Source: an uncultured Lachnospiraceae bacterium
GTDB lineage: Bacteria > Bacillota_A > Clostridia > Lachnospirales > Lachnospiraceae
Assembly (NCBI GenBank): GCA_947175285.1
Contig: CAMWMM010000022.1
Location: 1 to 21,858 of the forward strand
DNA: 21,858 bases
Direction of reading: 5' to 3'
The notes beneath the pieces are model-generated. The model saw only the letters and a list, made by a program, of their open reading frames with translations, searched no databases and was not told the DNA's origin. The position numbers and the translations under genes are program-made. This document shows, one piece after another, positions 1 to 8,145 of the stretch. Within the stretch, counting starts at the first letter, position 1. Every line of letters begins with the position of its first letter.

Positions 1-2
1 AT

Positions 3-74
3 CCATATCAGATTTGCGAAGATTGTTTTATGAAAGAGGATGTGGAAAGACGGATATTATTAAAACCTATATAA
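3..74 (+). CDS. possible 3' end of an upstream gene (partial)
   Basis: A reading frame is open from the window edge and ends in TAA at 72-74. That stop shares its last base with the in-frame ATG at 74 of the phosphopantetheinyl transferase, giving TAATG, a common arrangement for translationally coupled operon genes. Only 23 residues are visible, ending MKEDVERRILLKPI, which is too few to name a family. The transferase frame is also open to the window edge, so this tail may be chance. Confidence 0.25.
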   Translation, partial: PYQICEDCFMKEDVERRILLKPI

Positions 75-742
75 TGGATGTCAGACAGTTGGAGAGTGAG
101 AGCGCCTTTGATAAGGCTTTGCAGGCGGTATCTCCTTACCGCAGGCAGAAAATTGCACTCTTAAAGCATAAAAAGGATAAAAACAGGAGCCTCGGGGCTG
201 CGCTTTCTTTAAATGCGGCATTGAGAGACTATGAGCTCGAAGAGCGGAGCATGGAATATGACTTGGAAAAACAGGGGAAACCTGTTTTTCGTTATTATCC
301 GGAAATACATTTTTCCCTTTCCCATTCCGGTGATTTTGCCATATGCAGTATCGGAGATGTGGAAAGCGGCAGCGATATTGAATGGGTGCGCAGCGGAAAA
401 ACTCGTCTGGCGGAGCGTTTTTTTGCAGAAGAGGAACTTGAATGGATACGGAAAGCAGCTTCCGGCGGGGAACAGGAAGACAGAATGTTCCGTATCTGGA
501 CGATGAAAGAGAGCTTTTTAAAGGTGACTGGGTTGGGGATGTCACTGCCGCTTAAAGAGTTTGCGGTTGTTATGGAAGATGAGGGCGCTATTTCACTGCG
601 TCATCATGTCAATGAAAAGACTTATTTTATGAAAGAATATATTATGCCGGAATGTAGTACGGAAGATACCAGATATAAAGTCTCCGTATGCAGTGAAAGT
701 CCGGATTTTACTCCGGACTTAACACAGGTTTTTATCTTATAG
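14..742 (+). CDS. 4'-phosphopantetheinyl transferase, Sfp type
   Basis: This enzyme moves the phosphopantetheine arm of coenzyme A onto a conserved Ser of acyl- or peptidyl-carrier proteins. It acts in the cytoplasm. Family signatures are clear: a FSLSHSG segment near residues 100-107, GSDIEWV with the metal-binding Asp121 and Glu123, and W162-x2-K165-E166-x3-K170. The overall pattern follows Bacillus Sfp, and the length is close to it. The start is uncertain. The first initiator in the window is TTG at 14, and an in-frame ATG lies at 74. Starting at 74 would remove most of the first beta strand (KTYIMDV), while the family would normally begin near bases 56-62, where only ATT codons occur. 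The carrier protein partner is not in the window. The gene converges on the chemoreceptor gene with a 4-bp gap. Confidence 0.85.
   Translation: MRRLFYERGCGKTDIIKTYIMDVRQLESESAFDKALQAVSPYRRQKIALLKHKKDKNRSLGAALSLNAALRDYELEERSMEYDLEKQGKPVFRYYPEIHFSLSHSGDFAICSIGDVESGSDIEWVRSGKTRLAERFFAEEELEWIRKAASGGEQEDRMFRIWTMKESFLKVTGLGMSLPLKEFAVVMEDEGAISLRHHVNEKTYFMKEYIMPECSTEDTRYKVSVCSESPDFTPDLTQVFIL
697..720. terminator. perfect hairpin inside the transferase 3' end, possible shared terminator
   Basis: AAGTCCGGA (697-705) and TCCGGACTT (712-720) form a perfect 9-bp GC-rich stem around the 6-base loop TTTTAC. It lies 27 bases before the end of the chemoreceptor gene on the minus strand and 22 bases before the transferase stop. 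On the minus strand it is followed by TTTCAC; on the plus strand a T5 run starts about 9 bases later. The T-tracts are weak, so intrinsic termination is plausible but unproven. Confidence 0.4.
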
Positions 743-746
743 GATA

Positions 747-2213
747 TTATAATTCTACATTTAATACTTTAGCTAACTGTTCCATACCGCTTTGTACATT
801 TGCCATAGATTTTAAGATACTTTCTATGCCGGATGCCTGTTCTTCCGTGGAAGCATTGATCTCCATTGTACTTTCTACCGCTTTCTGAGAAACGCCCTCT
901 ACCTGGCTCATGGATTCCGATAACTGCTCTTTGATGGCAACGATGTTGGAGAGTTCCTCTTTTAACAAGTCGGTGACATCAATAACTTCCTCCGAAGAAT
1001 GGAGTATGTTTTCAAATATTTTAATGGTATCATCCAGTTGGGCGTTGGATTCGTTTACGGTAGTATTGTTGTCCTCCATAACTTTATTGATGGATGTTAC
1101 GGTTGCGATGATGTCCTGTAAAATAGCATCAATTTTCTTTGTTGCGGAAGCGGATTCTGATGAAAGGGCGTTGATTTCATCTGCAACGACGGCGAATCCT
1201 TTTCCTGCCTCTCCGGCTCTTGCCGCTTCGATGGCAGCGTTTAATGCGAGCAGATTCGTCTGTTTGGCAATCTGGTTGATGCTCTCAATGATTTCACCAA
1301 TCGAGCTGGATTTCTGCGCCAACAGCGTAACACCCTCTGCCGCTTCCTTGGTAGATTCGATACTTTTACTGAATTTCTGAGAAAGCTCCGTAATTGCAGT
1401 GATACCCTCATCATTCTTTGCCTTTAACTGCATCATATTCTCTACTGTCTGTGCAACTCTGCCTTCGGAGCTGATAATTTTATCATTTAAATCGTTAAAT
1501 ATTTCAAGACTTCCGTTTACTTGTTGAATCTGCAAGTCGGCGCTGTTGGAAATTTCCTCGGTCGATGCTGCGATTTCACTTGCATTTGCTTCAAAATCAT
1601 GTAAAGAATCATAAATATTAACGGTGGACTGCTGTACCTGTTCAAAAGCAATACGTACGTTGTCAACCAGTTCTTCCGCTTCGTGCTCTTTCTGCTCTAC
1701 CGTTACAAATAACTCTCTCGCTCTTGTGATAATTAAGAGTGCGGCAAGAATGGCAAGTACGTAGACCATTGCAATAAATATCCATATGGCTATCGTATCC
1801 ATTACCAGATAAGATTGTGGGAAAAGTAGCATCATAAGAATATTGGATATAAACAGCACTGCCGTATATACTTTAATAACCGAGACATCATAATAGGCAA
1901 CTGCTATAAATAATACTAAAAGATAAGCTTCCACCATAGCGCCGAATACACCGGGAGTGCCAAATGCAATTGTTATGGCGCCAAATACCGGCATAATGGA
2001 AACGTATAAATATTTTGCATATTTTCCAAGTGCTTTTTCAAAAACTTTGATAATTACAGCGGATAAAGTCATTAAGAGAACAATGATGTCTTTTATGGAA
2101 CCGCCGTTAAAAAAGAGTACGAATAAGAATGCCACAAGCGGTATGGCGGCATAGAACAGAAACATAATAAAGTTCATTCGTTTTTCTTCATTTTTCAAAA
2201 TCTCCAAGTTCAT
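747..2213 (-). CDS. methyl-accepting chemotaxis protein with multi-pass membrane N-terminus
   Basis: This is a transducer that controls the histidine kinase CheA through CheW. The 488-residue protein has about six hydrophobic segments between residues 14 and 162 with only short loops, and no extracellular sensor domain or clear HAMP domain. A long helical cytoplasmic part follows. Its hairpin tip (about 306-355) carries the near-invariant core with [16 protein letters not shown] and [11 protein letters not shown]. Ala- and Glu-rich stretches on either side (STEE at about 217-220 and again near the C-terminus) are candidate methylation sites. The ATG at 2213 was chosen because AAAGGAG lies 10 bases upstream; the frame extends 22 codons further without a ribosome site. 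The input is probably a membrane-borne or intracellular cue, since almost nothing faces outward. No che or flagellar genes are nearby. Confidence 0.92.
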   Translation of the reverse strand: MNLEILKNEEKRMNFIMFLFYAAIPLVAFLFVLFFNGGSIKDIIVLLMTLSAVIIKVFEKALGKYAKYLYVSIMPVFGAITIAFGTPGVFGAMVEAYLLVLFIAVAYYDVSVIKVYTAVLFISNILMMLLFPQSYLVMDTIAIWIFIAMVYVLAILAALLIITRARELFVTVEQKEHEAEELVDNVRIAFEQVQQSTVNIYDSLHDFEANASEIAASTEEISNSADLQIQQVNGSLEIFNDLNDKIISSEGRVAQTVENMMQLKAKNDEGITAITELSQKFSKSIESTKEAAEGVTLLAQKSSSIGEIIESINQIAKQTNLLALNAAIEAARAGEAGKGFAVVADEINALSSESASATKKIDAILQDIIATVTSINKVMEDNNTTVNESNAQLDDTIKIFENILHSSEEVIDVTDLLKEELSNIVAIKEQLSESMSQVEGVSQKAVESTMEINASTEEQASGIESILKSMANVQSGMEQLAKVLNVEL

Positions 2214-2250
2214 AAACTGTAGTCTCCTTTGCAGTTTTTTCTTATATTCT

Positions 2251-2279
2251 ATCATACCGAAATATGGGCAAAAAAGCAA
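2251..2279 (-). promoter_or_regulatory. candidate sigma-A promoter of the chemoreceptor gene
   Basis: Read on the minus strand, TTGCTT (2279-2274), a 17-bp spacer and TATGAT (2256-2251) lie about 38 bases upstream of the start codon. The -10 box matches consensus at five of six positions and the -35 at four of six. No flagellar sigma-D pattern (TAAA...CCGATAT) was found. Confidence 0.45.
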
Positions 2280-2300
2280 TATTTTCCCAAAATAATTGAC

Positions 2301-2330
2301 GTATATTTCCAGACAGACCGGCGCATACTA
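2301..2330 (+). promoter_or_regulatory. sigma-G (late forespore) promoter of spoVAD
   Basis: GTATA (2301-2305) and CATACTA (2324-2330) are separated by exactly 18 bases. They match the Bacillus sigma-G consensus, -35 GHATR and -10 CATNHTA with an 18-base spacer, at every constrained position. Transcription would begin near 2337, which supports the downstream ATG at 2365 over the ATG at 2341. The location fits the known forespore expression of spoVA genes. Confidence 0.75.
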
Positions 2331-2364
2331 ATCCCTATCAATGGAAGAAAGGGAGAGTTCGCAA

Positions 2365-3381
2365 ATGTTGGGAAAACAAAGCATTCAGTTCAAAAATACG
2401 CCTTATATCATAAATAGCGCTTCTATCGTCGGCAGTAAAGAGGGAGAAGGACCTATGGGAAAGCTGTTTGACAAAGTGGGGCAGGATGATATGTTCGGTG
2501 CCGAGACATGGGAAGAGGCAGAGAGTACCCTGCAAAAGGAAGCGCTGCAGATTCTGCTGCAAAAAGAAAACATGAAAAAGGACGAAATAGAGTTAATCTT
2601 TGCGGGAGATTTGCTGGGGCAGTCGATTGCAAGCAGTTTTGGACTTGCGTCTTTTTCTACGCCACACGTAGGGCTTTACGGCGCATGTTCCACCTGCGGT
2701 TTATCCATTGCAGTTGGGAGTACGATGGTAGCGGGCGGTTTTATAGGGAAAGCAGCCTGTGTTACTTCCAGCCATTTTGCCAGTGCCGAGAAAGAATTTC
2801 GTTTTCCGCTTGCTTACGGTAATCAGCGTCCGCTTTCCGCAACCTGGACGGTGACAGGCAGCGCCGCTTTTCTGCTTGCTTCTGAAATTCCTGTCGGGAA
2901 AAAGGCATATGCAAAAATAACGGGTGTGACATTTGGGAAGATTATGGATTACGGAATAAAGGATTCCATGAATATGGGCGCGTGTATGGCTCCGGCTGCA
3001 GCGGACAGCATCAGACAGCACATGGAAGATTTCGGCAGAACGCCGGAGGACTACGATAAAATCATAACGGGTGATTTGGGTGTTGTAGGACAGAAACTCC
3101 TGTTTGAACTGTTAGGAGAAAAAGGCATTGATATTAAAAAACAGCATATGGACTGCGGCATAGAGATTTTTGACAGTACAAAGCAAAATACGAATGCGGG
3201 CGGTTCCGGCTGCGGCTGTTCGGCGGTTGTACTTTCCGCCTATATTTTGAAGAAAATTGAAGAAGGTGTATGGAAACGGGTGTTATTTCTTCCGACAGGC
3301 GCGCTTCTCAGTAAGACGAGTTTCAACGAGGGGCAGAGTATTCCGGGCATTGCGCATGGGGTAGTGTTGGAGAAGGTTTAA
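2365..3381 (+). CDS. spoVAD: stage V sporulation protein AD
   Basis: SpoVAD is a thiolase-fold protein of the SpoVA channel that binds dipicolinic acid, which is loaded into the forespore and released at germination. The product has 338 residues, the usual family length. It begins with the typical strand pattern and carries GACSTCGLS with Cys108 and Cys111, the SSHFASAEKEFRFPLAYGNQRP block, the ITGDLGVVG segment and a Gly/Cys-rich NAGGSGCGCSA near the C-terminus, all familiar from SpoVAD. The start at 2365 is preceded by GGGAG with a 9-base gap; the ATG at 2341 has no ribosome site and would lie almost at the predicted transcription start. SpoVAD is normally encoded between spoVAC and spoVAE. 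Here it stands alone, with its own sigma-G promoter and terminator, and spoVAE lies 9.9 kb away. Confidence 0.95.
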   Translation: MLGKQSIQFKNTPYIINSASIVGSKEGEGPMGKLFDKVGQDDMFGAETWEEAESTLQKEALQILLQKENMKKDEIELIFAGDLLGQSIASSFGLASFSTPHVGLYGACSTCGLSIAVGSTMVAGGFIGKAACVTSSHFASAEKEFRFPLAYGNQRPLSATWTVTGSAAFLLASEIPVGKKAYAKITGVTFGKIMDYGIKDSMNMGACMAPAAADSIRQHMEDFGRTPEDYDKIITGDLGVVGQKLLFELLGEKGIDIKKQHMDCGIEIFDSTKQNTNAGGSGCGCSAVVLSAYILKKIEEGVWKRVLFLPTGALLSKTSFNEGQSIPGIAHGVVLEKV

Positions 3382-3398
3382 ATTAACTATAATAATGT

Positions 3399-3430
3399 AG
3401 GGCGTATGGAAACATGCGCCTTTTTCTTTT
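3399..3430 (+). terminator. intrinsic terminator after spoVAD
   Basis: AGGGCGTATG (3399-3408) pairs with CATGCGCCTT (3413-3422) over ten pairs, two or three of them G-U, around a GAAA tetraloop. A T-rich tract through 3430 follows. It lies 17 bases after the spoVAD stop, so spoVAD is probably monocistronic. Confidence 0.85.
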
Positions 3431-3454
3431 GAAAAAATTTAAAAAAATTCAAAA

Positions 3455-3500
3455 TGTAACACTTTTGTAACAGATATGATGCAAAAATGATGCATTGATG
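3455..3500 (+). promoter_or_regulatory. 11-bp phased direct repeats, PhoB/OmpR-family-like operator
   Basis: TGTAACA occurs at 3455 and 3466, TGATGCA at 3477 and 3488, and another TG at 3499. Each unit starts exactly 11 bases after the one before. Direct repeats with 11-bp phasing are the hallmark of tandem binding by PhoB/OmpR-family response regulators; the Bacillus PhoP half-site TT(A/T/C)ACA differs from GTAACA by one base. A TATACT -10 box at 3509-3514 follows, and no good -35 exists at the expected place, which the last repeats cover. That is the usual layout of an activator-dependent promoter. The regulator is unknown. Confidence 0.5.
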
Positions 3501-3508
3501 GTTTATAG

Positions 3509-3514
3509 TATACT
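3509..3514 (+). promoter_or_regulatory. -10 box (TATACT) for the 696-residue protein gene
   Basis: TATACT matches consensus at five of six positions and lies about 50 bases upstream of the TTG start. The region 17 bases upstream (AATGAT) is a poor -35, consistent with activation through the adjacent phased repeats. Confidence 0.4.
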
Positions 3515-3565
3515 CATAAAGATTGTCTTATGAACTATACATTTCTCAAGCGGAGGTAGATAACT

Positions 3566-5656
3566 TTGGATAAAAAGATACGCATTGGTATTCTCATTGG
3601 ATTCATTATCGTCTGTCTGGATGTACTGATATTAGGAAACGACTCCGTTGATGAGGCGCAGAGCAGAAGAGATGTGTTGGCTGACAATGGTGTCATTGAT
3701 TTAGGAAATCATATCATAGCCTACCGTACGTCATCTGACATATCAGATATCGATTATAAGGGAAGTTATCTTGTAATAGATGATTTGGACAGCGGTAAAA
3801 CGCTTTATCTGCCGGATATTTATGAAGAAGTTTATAAGGTGGAACTGGAAGATGGAGGCATCTTTATCAGTTATAAAGATATGATTCATAACCGCATACA
3901 GGCGGCTTCTATTCCGGTGAGTTTTCCGACCCGTGATAATTCGTTATATGAAATTACCGAAATACAAAGGAAATTTTTGACAGAAGCGCAGGGAAATGTC
4001 GGTAAGGCAGCAGAGGAACTGCCAAAACTGATATGGAGTGAAGAGGTAAGCTGTGAAAGCGGTACATATGAGATAACATTTGAGAGGGCAAGTTTTGCCT
4101 ATAAAAGTCCGGATGGGAAAGAGGAGCTGTTCGCGGATTACTGCCTTACTTTCAAGGATGAGGATGATAATATCCTTGCAGAGCAGACAATGATAAATTA
4201 TCCGATAGGATATGAAGAGGTATACTGGGTTAGAGATTTTTCGGGGGATGGTTTACCGGATATTGCTTTTTATACAGGAATTTTCCAAAGCGATGGTGCA
4301 AACCTTGAGTTTATCATGTCGAATGCGGAGACAAAAGCATACGAAGCCGTCAGACTGCCTATAAGGTTGACAAAGACGAAGATAGCGGTATGGAATGAAA
4401 AGAAATCAGCTGTTATTTTATATGAAATGCTGTATCAGGATGTGACTATGAAAATGTATTCTTTTCATGATATGGAATGGGAACTTGTGGACGAGCTGCT
4501 GCCGATGTATGAGGAGGATGAAGGCAGTATCTGGGCACGAAACAATAAGGAAAGCGTAAAGTTATATCCTGAGATATACTCTGAAGGTGAGTGGGAAAGC
4601 ATAGAGGTTACGATAGGGGGAGACGCCATAACGAAATATGTGAGAAAGGAAACAGTAAAATCAAATGAGGGAAGTATTTTTTCAGACGGTAATATCGTTT
4701 ATTTAGGCGGGTACATGAAGGCTTACCTTATGGATGCGAGCATGGATGTACACCTGTTGCGGGGATATGAGGGAGAGTGGATTGTGATAAATGACGCTGA
4801 GGAAGGAAAAAGCATTTATTTGAGAAATGAATTTTCCAAGATATTGGATATCAGGATAGAAGATTTTTCCGCGATTCGTATTAAATATGAAAACAGCGAA
4901 GAAGCGGGCGTACAGGAACTGACTGTTCCCTTGTGTTTTTCCTGGAAAAAGGAGGATGTTTTGGAGCTTTATCCCAATGTAAAGAGAGCAGTGGCAGAAC
5001 CGCCGACGGCAGCATTGGCGCTGCCGGAAAAAGTTTGGGAAGAAAGCATTACCTATGAGGGAAGAAGTTATCTGGCAGCGTTCGAGAGAATCAGTCCGGC
5101 TTATTTTGCTTCGGAACTCTATGGAATCCATGCGGATTATCAATTAGTGCTGAAAGATGAGAATGGGAATACGATAGCAAATCAGGTAATTACGGGTTAT
5201 CCGATTAAGATGGAGGCAGTATATTGGCTGAAAGATATTTCGGGAGACGGTTTTCCTGATGTGATACTCTGTCCTTATTTTTTTGAGGGTAGGTATACTC
5301 GTGATACACAACTGAGTTTTCTTATTTGGAATAAGGAAAAGTTCATGTATGAATCCAAACCTTTAGCACAGTATATGGATGCCCCATTCTGGAATGAAGA
5401 GTTATCATCTGTTATTTTCTTTAGCCAAGATGATGATACCAGTATGGAAATGTACACGTTCAGGGGCGCTGAATGGCAGCTTGACGATAAACTGGCAGAA
5501 GAAGATTGGAGAGAAAGGTACGATGAAAACAGTCCCTGGTGCAGAGAAAATGTGCAGAATGAAAATCTGTTCCCAAGAAGTGAGGGATGGGATACGGAAG
5601 AAAAGGAACTGGAAGGCGGAGAAACGGTATGGAAGTATGTGTGGGAGGTAGGATAG
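3566..5656 (+). CDS. membrane-anchored extracellular protein with two 333-residue repeats
   Basis: I do not recognise a named family. The start is TTG with a strong ribosome site, GGAGGT at 3552-3557, 8 bases upstream. Residues 7-23 are hydrophobic after MDKKIR, which suggests a signal anchor; no proper lipobox precedes Cys17. The rest is acidic and appears extracellular. It consists of two diverged copies of one module. Each has an ISYKD- or IRIKYE-like strand, a W-x-E-x2 start, an 'ANQVI/AEQTMINYPI' strand, then a DxSGDGxPD loop at residues 224-232 and again at 557-565, exactly 333 residues apart. A short aromatic MxMYxFxxxEWxL motif follows each. DxSGDGxPD resembles the Ca-binding loops of FG-GAP/VCBS beta-propeller repeats. 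Binding or sensing of an external ligand is a guess. A 398-residue membrane protein follows 71 bases downstream. Confidence 0.8.
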   Translation: MDKKIRIGILIGFIIVCLDVLILGNDSVDEAQSRRDVLADNGVIDLGNHIIAYRTSSDISDIDYKGSYLVIDDLDSGKTLYLPDIYEEVYKVELEDGGIFISYKDMIHNRIQAASIPVSFPTRDNSLYEITEIQRKFLTEAQGNVGKAAEELPKLIWSEEVSCESGTYEITFERASFAYKSPDGKEELFADYCLTFKDEDDNILAEQTMINYPIGYEEVYWVRDFSGDGLPDIAFYTGIFQSDGANLEFIMSNAETKAYEAVRLPIRLTKTKIAVWNEKKSAVILYEMLYQDVTMKMYSFHDMEWELVDELLPMYEEDEGSIWARNNKESVKLYPEIYSEGEWESIEVTIGGDAITKYVRKETVKSNEGSIFSDGNIVYLGGYMKAYLMDASMDVHLLRGYEGEWIVINDAEEGKSIYLRNEFSKILDIRIEDFSAIRIKYENSEEAGVQELTVPLCFSWKKEDVLELYPNVKRAVAEPPTAALALPEKVWEESITYEGRSYLAAFERISPAYFASELYGIHADYQLVLKDENGNTIANQVITGYPIKMEAVYWLKDISGDGFPDVILCPYFFEGRYTRDTQLSFLIWNKEKFMYESKPLAQYMDAPFWNEELSSVIFFSQDDDTSMEMYTFRGAEWQLDDKLAEEDWRERYDENSPWCRENVQNENLFPRSEGWDTEEKELEGGETVWKYVWEVG

Positions 5657-5670
5657 GAGAAGAAAATTAC

Positions 5671-5698
5671 TTGCTATATTTTGAGACAAGCGTACAAT
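5671..5698 (+). promoter_or_regulatory. candidate sigma-A promoter upstream of the paralogue pair
   Basis: TTGCTA (5671-5676), a 16-bp spacer and TACAAT (5693-5698) match consensus at four and five of six positions. The transcription start would lie just before the strong ribosome site GGGAGG at 5716. The pair may also be read from the upstream gene, since no terminator is visible between them. Confidence 0.35.
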
Positions 5699-5727
5699 TA
5701 AAATAGGAGAGGAACGGGAGGTGTAAA

Positions 5728-6924
5728 ATGTTAAGAGGGATATGCAAGTTTTGTGTTATTTTTCTGGGTGTATTTCTGGGATTGCTGATATTGCCCTCAA
5801 TTATAGCACGAATTGAACCGGAACATCTTGTGGGACGCTCCGTGAGACGGTTCGTGGAGCAGTCTAAGAGGGAGTCTGTTCAGAATGTTTTTGATGAAAT
5901 GGTAATGAATAAAGCTGAATTATTGAGGAAATCCGCTAACATTTGTAATTTTCAAGATTATAGTCCTCATGAATATTATGTGCGTATGGAATACAAACAT
6001 ATTAAAGGAAATATTTCTTCGAGCATATTCTTTTATTATTATGATGCTTCAGGATTGACCAAAGCTGCGCCTTTATATATATGGTTTGGAATTTATGATA
6101 AAGAAGGGAACATCTTGGATTCTATTCGTTTTGCCTATTATGAAAGAGTTAATAAGCTCTATATTTATAGTGCTATAGGAACAGAGGAGACACTGTCCTG
6201 GGAAGAACTGGAAGCCTATAAAGACTATCTGCTGTATGACGTTATAATAGGGAGTTATCTGGATAATAGAATGAGCTGGTTTTCCATGGACAATCTGGGG
6301 GAATTTGAAATCATAGACTACCTGATGCCCTATGAATACTGCGGTATGCCGGACAGGGAAGCGGAAAGGACAGAAGTGGATGAGCAGGGAGTAAGCTATA
6401 CCACGTGGTTGGAAACTGACCGCATGCTCTGCATTCAGCAGACGATTCAGCAGGAGGTTCAGTATGATGCCGAACGACTGATTCATATGGTCTTGGGTGA
6501 TATTCCATTTATGCTTACAGACGAAGTTTTCGGGCGCTATACCGGAGCTTCGCGGTTTGTAGTCCAGATAGACGGAAAGGACTGTGAACTGTCAGATTTG
6601 ATAGAGATAAATGATGATTTCATCGAATGGATGAAGTACAGCGGACAGGCGGATGGGAATCTGTTGAGAATCTCTCCGGACTGGAAAACCGGGTGCAGGA
6701 AGACGAAGAAGATGCTGAAGCACTTTCCGGAAGAGGAGATGAAGACGGTATTGGAAAACTGCGAATTCTATATTGAGCCGGGGTATCTGCATATCCGTTT
6801 CCCCTATTGGGATTATGAAGCGGAGGAACCGGCGTTTGTAAAGAACGGAAACGACTTGTGGAGAGGCTGGTTGACCGTGAAGACAGATGATATAGAAAGG
6901 TTTTTGAAGGTGGAGAAATGGTAG
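5728..6924 (+). CDS. single-pass membrane protein of unknown function, paralogue A
   Basis: I do not recognise the family. The 398-residue product starts with a hydrophobic anchor (about residues 5-27), and the remainder is predicted to be outside. GGGAGG at 5716-5721 supports the ATG at 5728. It is clearly related to the next gene. Both have NVFDEM shortly after the anchor, then LGE(F/L)E(I/V)(I/L)D(Y/F)LMPYEYCG, and a C-terminal block with LHIR(F/L)-x-Y-x-DY(E/K)AE, NG, W(R/Q)GW(L/I)TVK and DD(I/V). The C-terminal pattern is loosely like the DUF3298 region of RsiV-type proteins, but I would not assign it. The stop overlaps the next start by 7 bases (ATGGTAG), so the two are translated together. 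Confidence 0.8.
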   Translation: MLRGICKFCVIFLGVFLGLLILPSIIARIEPEHLVGRSVRRFVEQSKRESVQNVFDEMVMNKAELLRKSANICNFQDYSPHEYYVRMEYKHIKGNISSSIFFYYYDASGLTKAAPLYIWFGIYDKEGNILDSIRFAYYERVNKLYIYSAIGTEETLSWEELEAYKDYLLYDVIIGSYLDNRMSWFSMDNLGEFEIIDYLMPYEYCGMPDREAERTEVDEQGVSYTTWLETDRMLCIQQTIQQEVQYDAERLIHMVLGDIPFMLTDEVFGRYTGASRFVVQIDGKDCELSDLIEINDDFIEWMKYSGQADGNLLRISPDWKTGCRKTKKMLKHFPEEEMKTVLENCEFYIEPGYLHIRFPYWDYEAEEPAFVKNGNDLWRGWLTVKTDDIERFLKVEKW

Positions 6925-8075
6925 AGAAGAAAGAACTATGGATATCAGTCTGGATTATTGTCATTTTGTCGATTGTTCTGGTAGCCGGAGCAGGTATTTG
7001 GAAATATAAAAGCAGAAGCAATCCGGATACCGGCTTTGATAAAGCTATAAATGTTTTTGATGAAATGATAGAGGAAAAATATACGGTGATGGAAGAGGCA
7101 GAACATATCACGGCTGGAGGATATGATGCAGTCCGTCTGTACTGGCAGGTGAAAGAAGGAACGCCGCTTAGAATAGGAATCGTATACAGCATGGAATATA
7201 AGAAACTGTATATTTATGGCGATGCCTGTATGCCGGATGAGATACGGGATATGAGTTATCAGGAATATTTTGAAAAGTCTTTAGCGGAGTATGGAATCAC
7301 ATGGGAGGAAGTAGAGGACAGAAAGGAAGATTTCATCTGTAAAAACATACTGGGACAATGGTTCACAGAGCATAAAAGCAGTTTTTCCAAAGACAGGCTG
7401 GGGGAACTGGAAGTGCTTGATTTTCTGATGCCCTATGAATACTGCGGCAAGGATAATAGTGAGTGGATGACGGTAACGGAGACGGTAGAAGAAGGCTATG
7501 GGGGAGCTTTTCAGGGGAAGATACGGTATACCGAATGGGATGCAGGGAATCTTTTGTGCAAACAGACGCAGAAGAGCAGGGATTACGGCTACCATGACAT
7601 CATGGAGCGGATAGAAGCGGATATGAACGGCTTCAATACGGTGAGTGAGGAGATAGAAGTGGAATGGTACAGCAGATGGGAAGGGAAAGATAGAGATGAG
7701 CAGGAGTTTGACTCTGTAGGGGATATTTTTTATTTAGACTGCCGTTATTTTGTTGACTGGCTGCAGGCTGAAGTGAAAGTGGAAGGAAACCTTACTAAGC
7801 TGGCATATACAAGAGAAGAAGGGGAAGCGAGAACCCGGGTAATGATAAAGCAATATTCAGACAGTGAATTATTCCGTAATCTGGAGGCAGCAGACTATTA
7901 TATAACGGGAGATGAACTGCACATACGGCTTGCTTATTATGATTATAAAGCGGAAAATCCCGGCTGGATGGAGAATGGAAAAGGTGAAGTATGGCAGGGA
8001 TGGATAACAGTGAAGATAGATGATGTCAGGGAGTTTTTTGGTGGTAATGGTTTTGATATAGAGGAAAAGAAATAA
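6918..8075 (+). CDS. single-pass membrane protein of unknown function, paralogue B
   Basis: This 385-residue protein has a membrane anchor at about residues 8-27 (WISVWIIVILSIVLVAGAGI) and an acidic, aromatic extracellular part. It shares with the preceding gene the NVFDEM segment, the LMPYEYCG block and the C-terminal WQGWITVK block. The middle sections (about residues 190-310) have diverged strongly, suggesting conserved ends around a variable central region. It starts inside the end of paralogue A, with GGTGGAG as ribosome site. No terminator is evident after it. Function unknown. Proteins sharing a membrane stub and an extracellular scaffold often act as sensors or immunity factors, but nothing here shows that. 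Confidence 0.8.
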   Translation: MVEKKELWISVWIIVILSIVLVAGAGIWKYKSRSNPDTGFDKAINVFDEMIEEKYTVMEEAEHITAGGYDAVRLYWQVKEGTPLRIGIVYSMEYKKLYIYGDACMPDEIRDMSYQEYFEKSLAEYGITWEEVEDRKEDFICKNILGQWFTEHKSSFSKDRLGELEVLDFLMPYEYCGKDNSEWMTVTETVEEGYGGAFQGKIRYTEWDAGNLLCKQTQKSRDYGYHDIMERIEADMNGFNTVSEEIEVEWYSRWEGKDRDEQEFDSVGDIFYLDCRYFVDWLQAEVKVEGNLTKLAYTREEGEARTRVMIKQYSDSELFRNLEAADYYITGDELHIRLAYYDYKAENPGWMENGKGEVWQGWITVKIDDVREFFGGNGFDIEEKK

Positions 8076-8145
8076 AGGGATTTTTTGAAAATGTTATGAA
8101 GGAGAGGGAGTAAAGATAAGTTTAGATAAATTCGTTCAAAAAAGA

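Noticed and set aside
3455..3472. TGTAAC as an ECF sigma -35 box
   Set aside because: No CGTA/CGWC-type -10 lies 16-17 bases downstream of either copy, and the 11-bp phasing is better explained as an operator.
6620..7192. 190-codon frame on the minus strand
   Set aside because: Antisense to the two overlapping membrane-protein genes. Its composition is Ser/Pro/Arg-rich, as expected from reading the opposite strand of an acidic protein gene.
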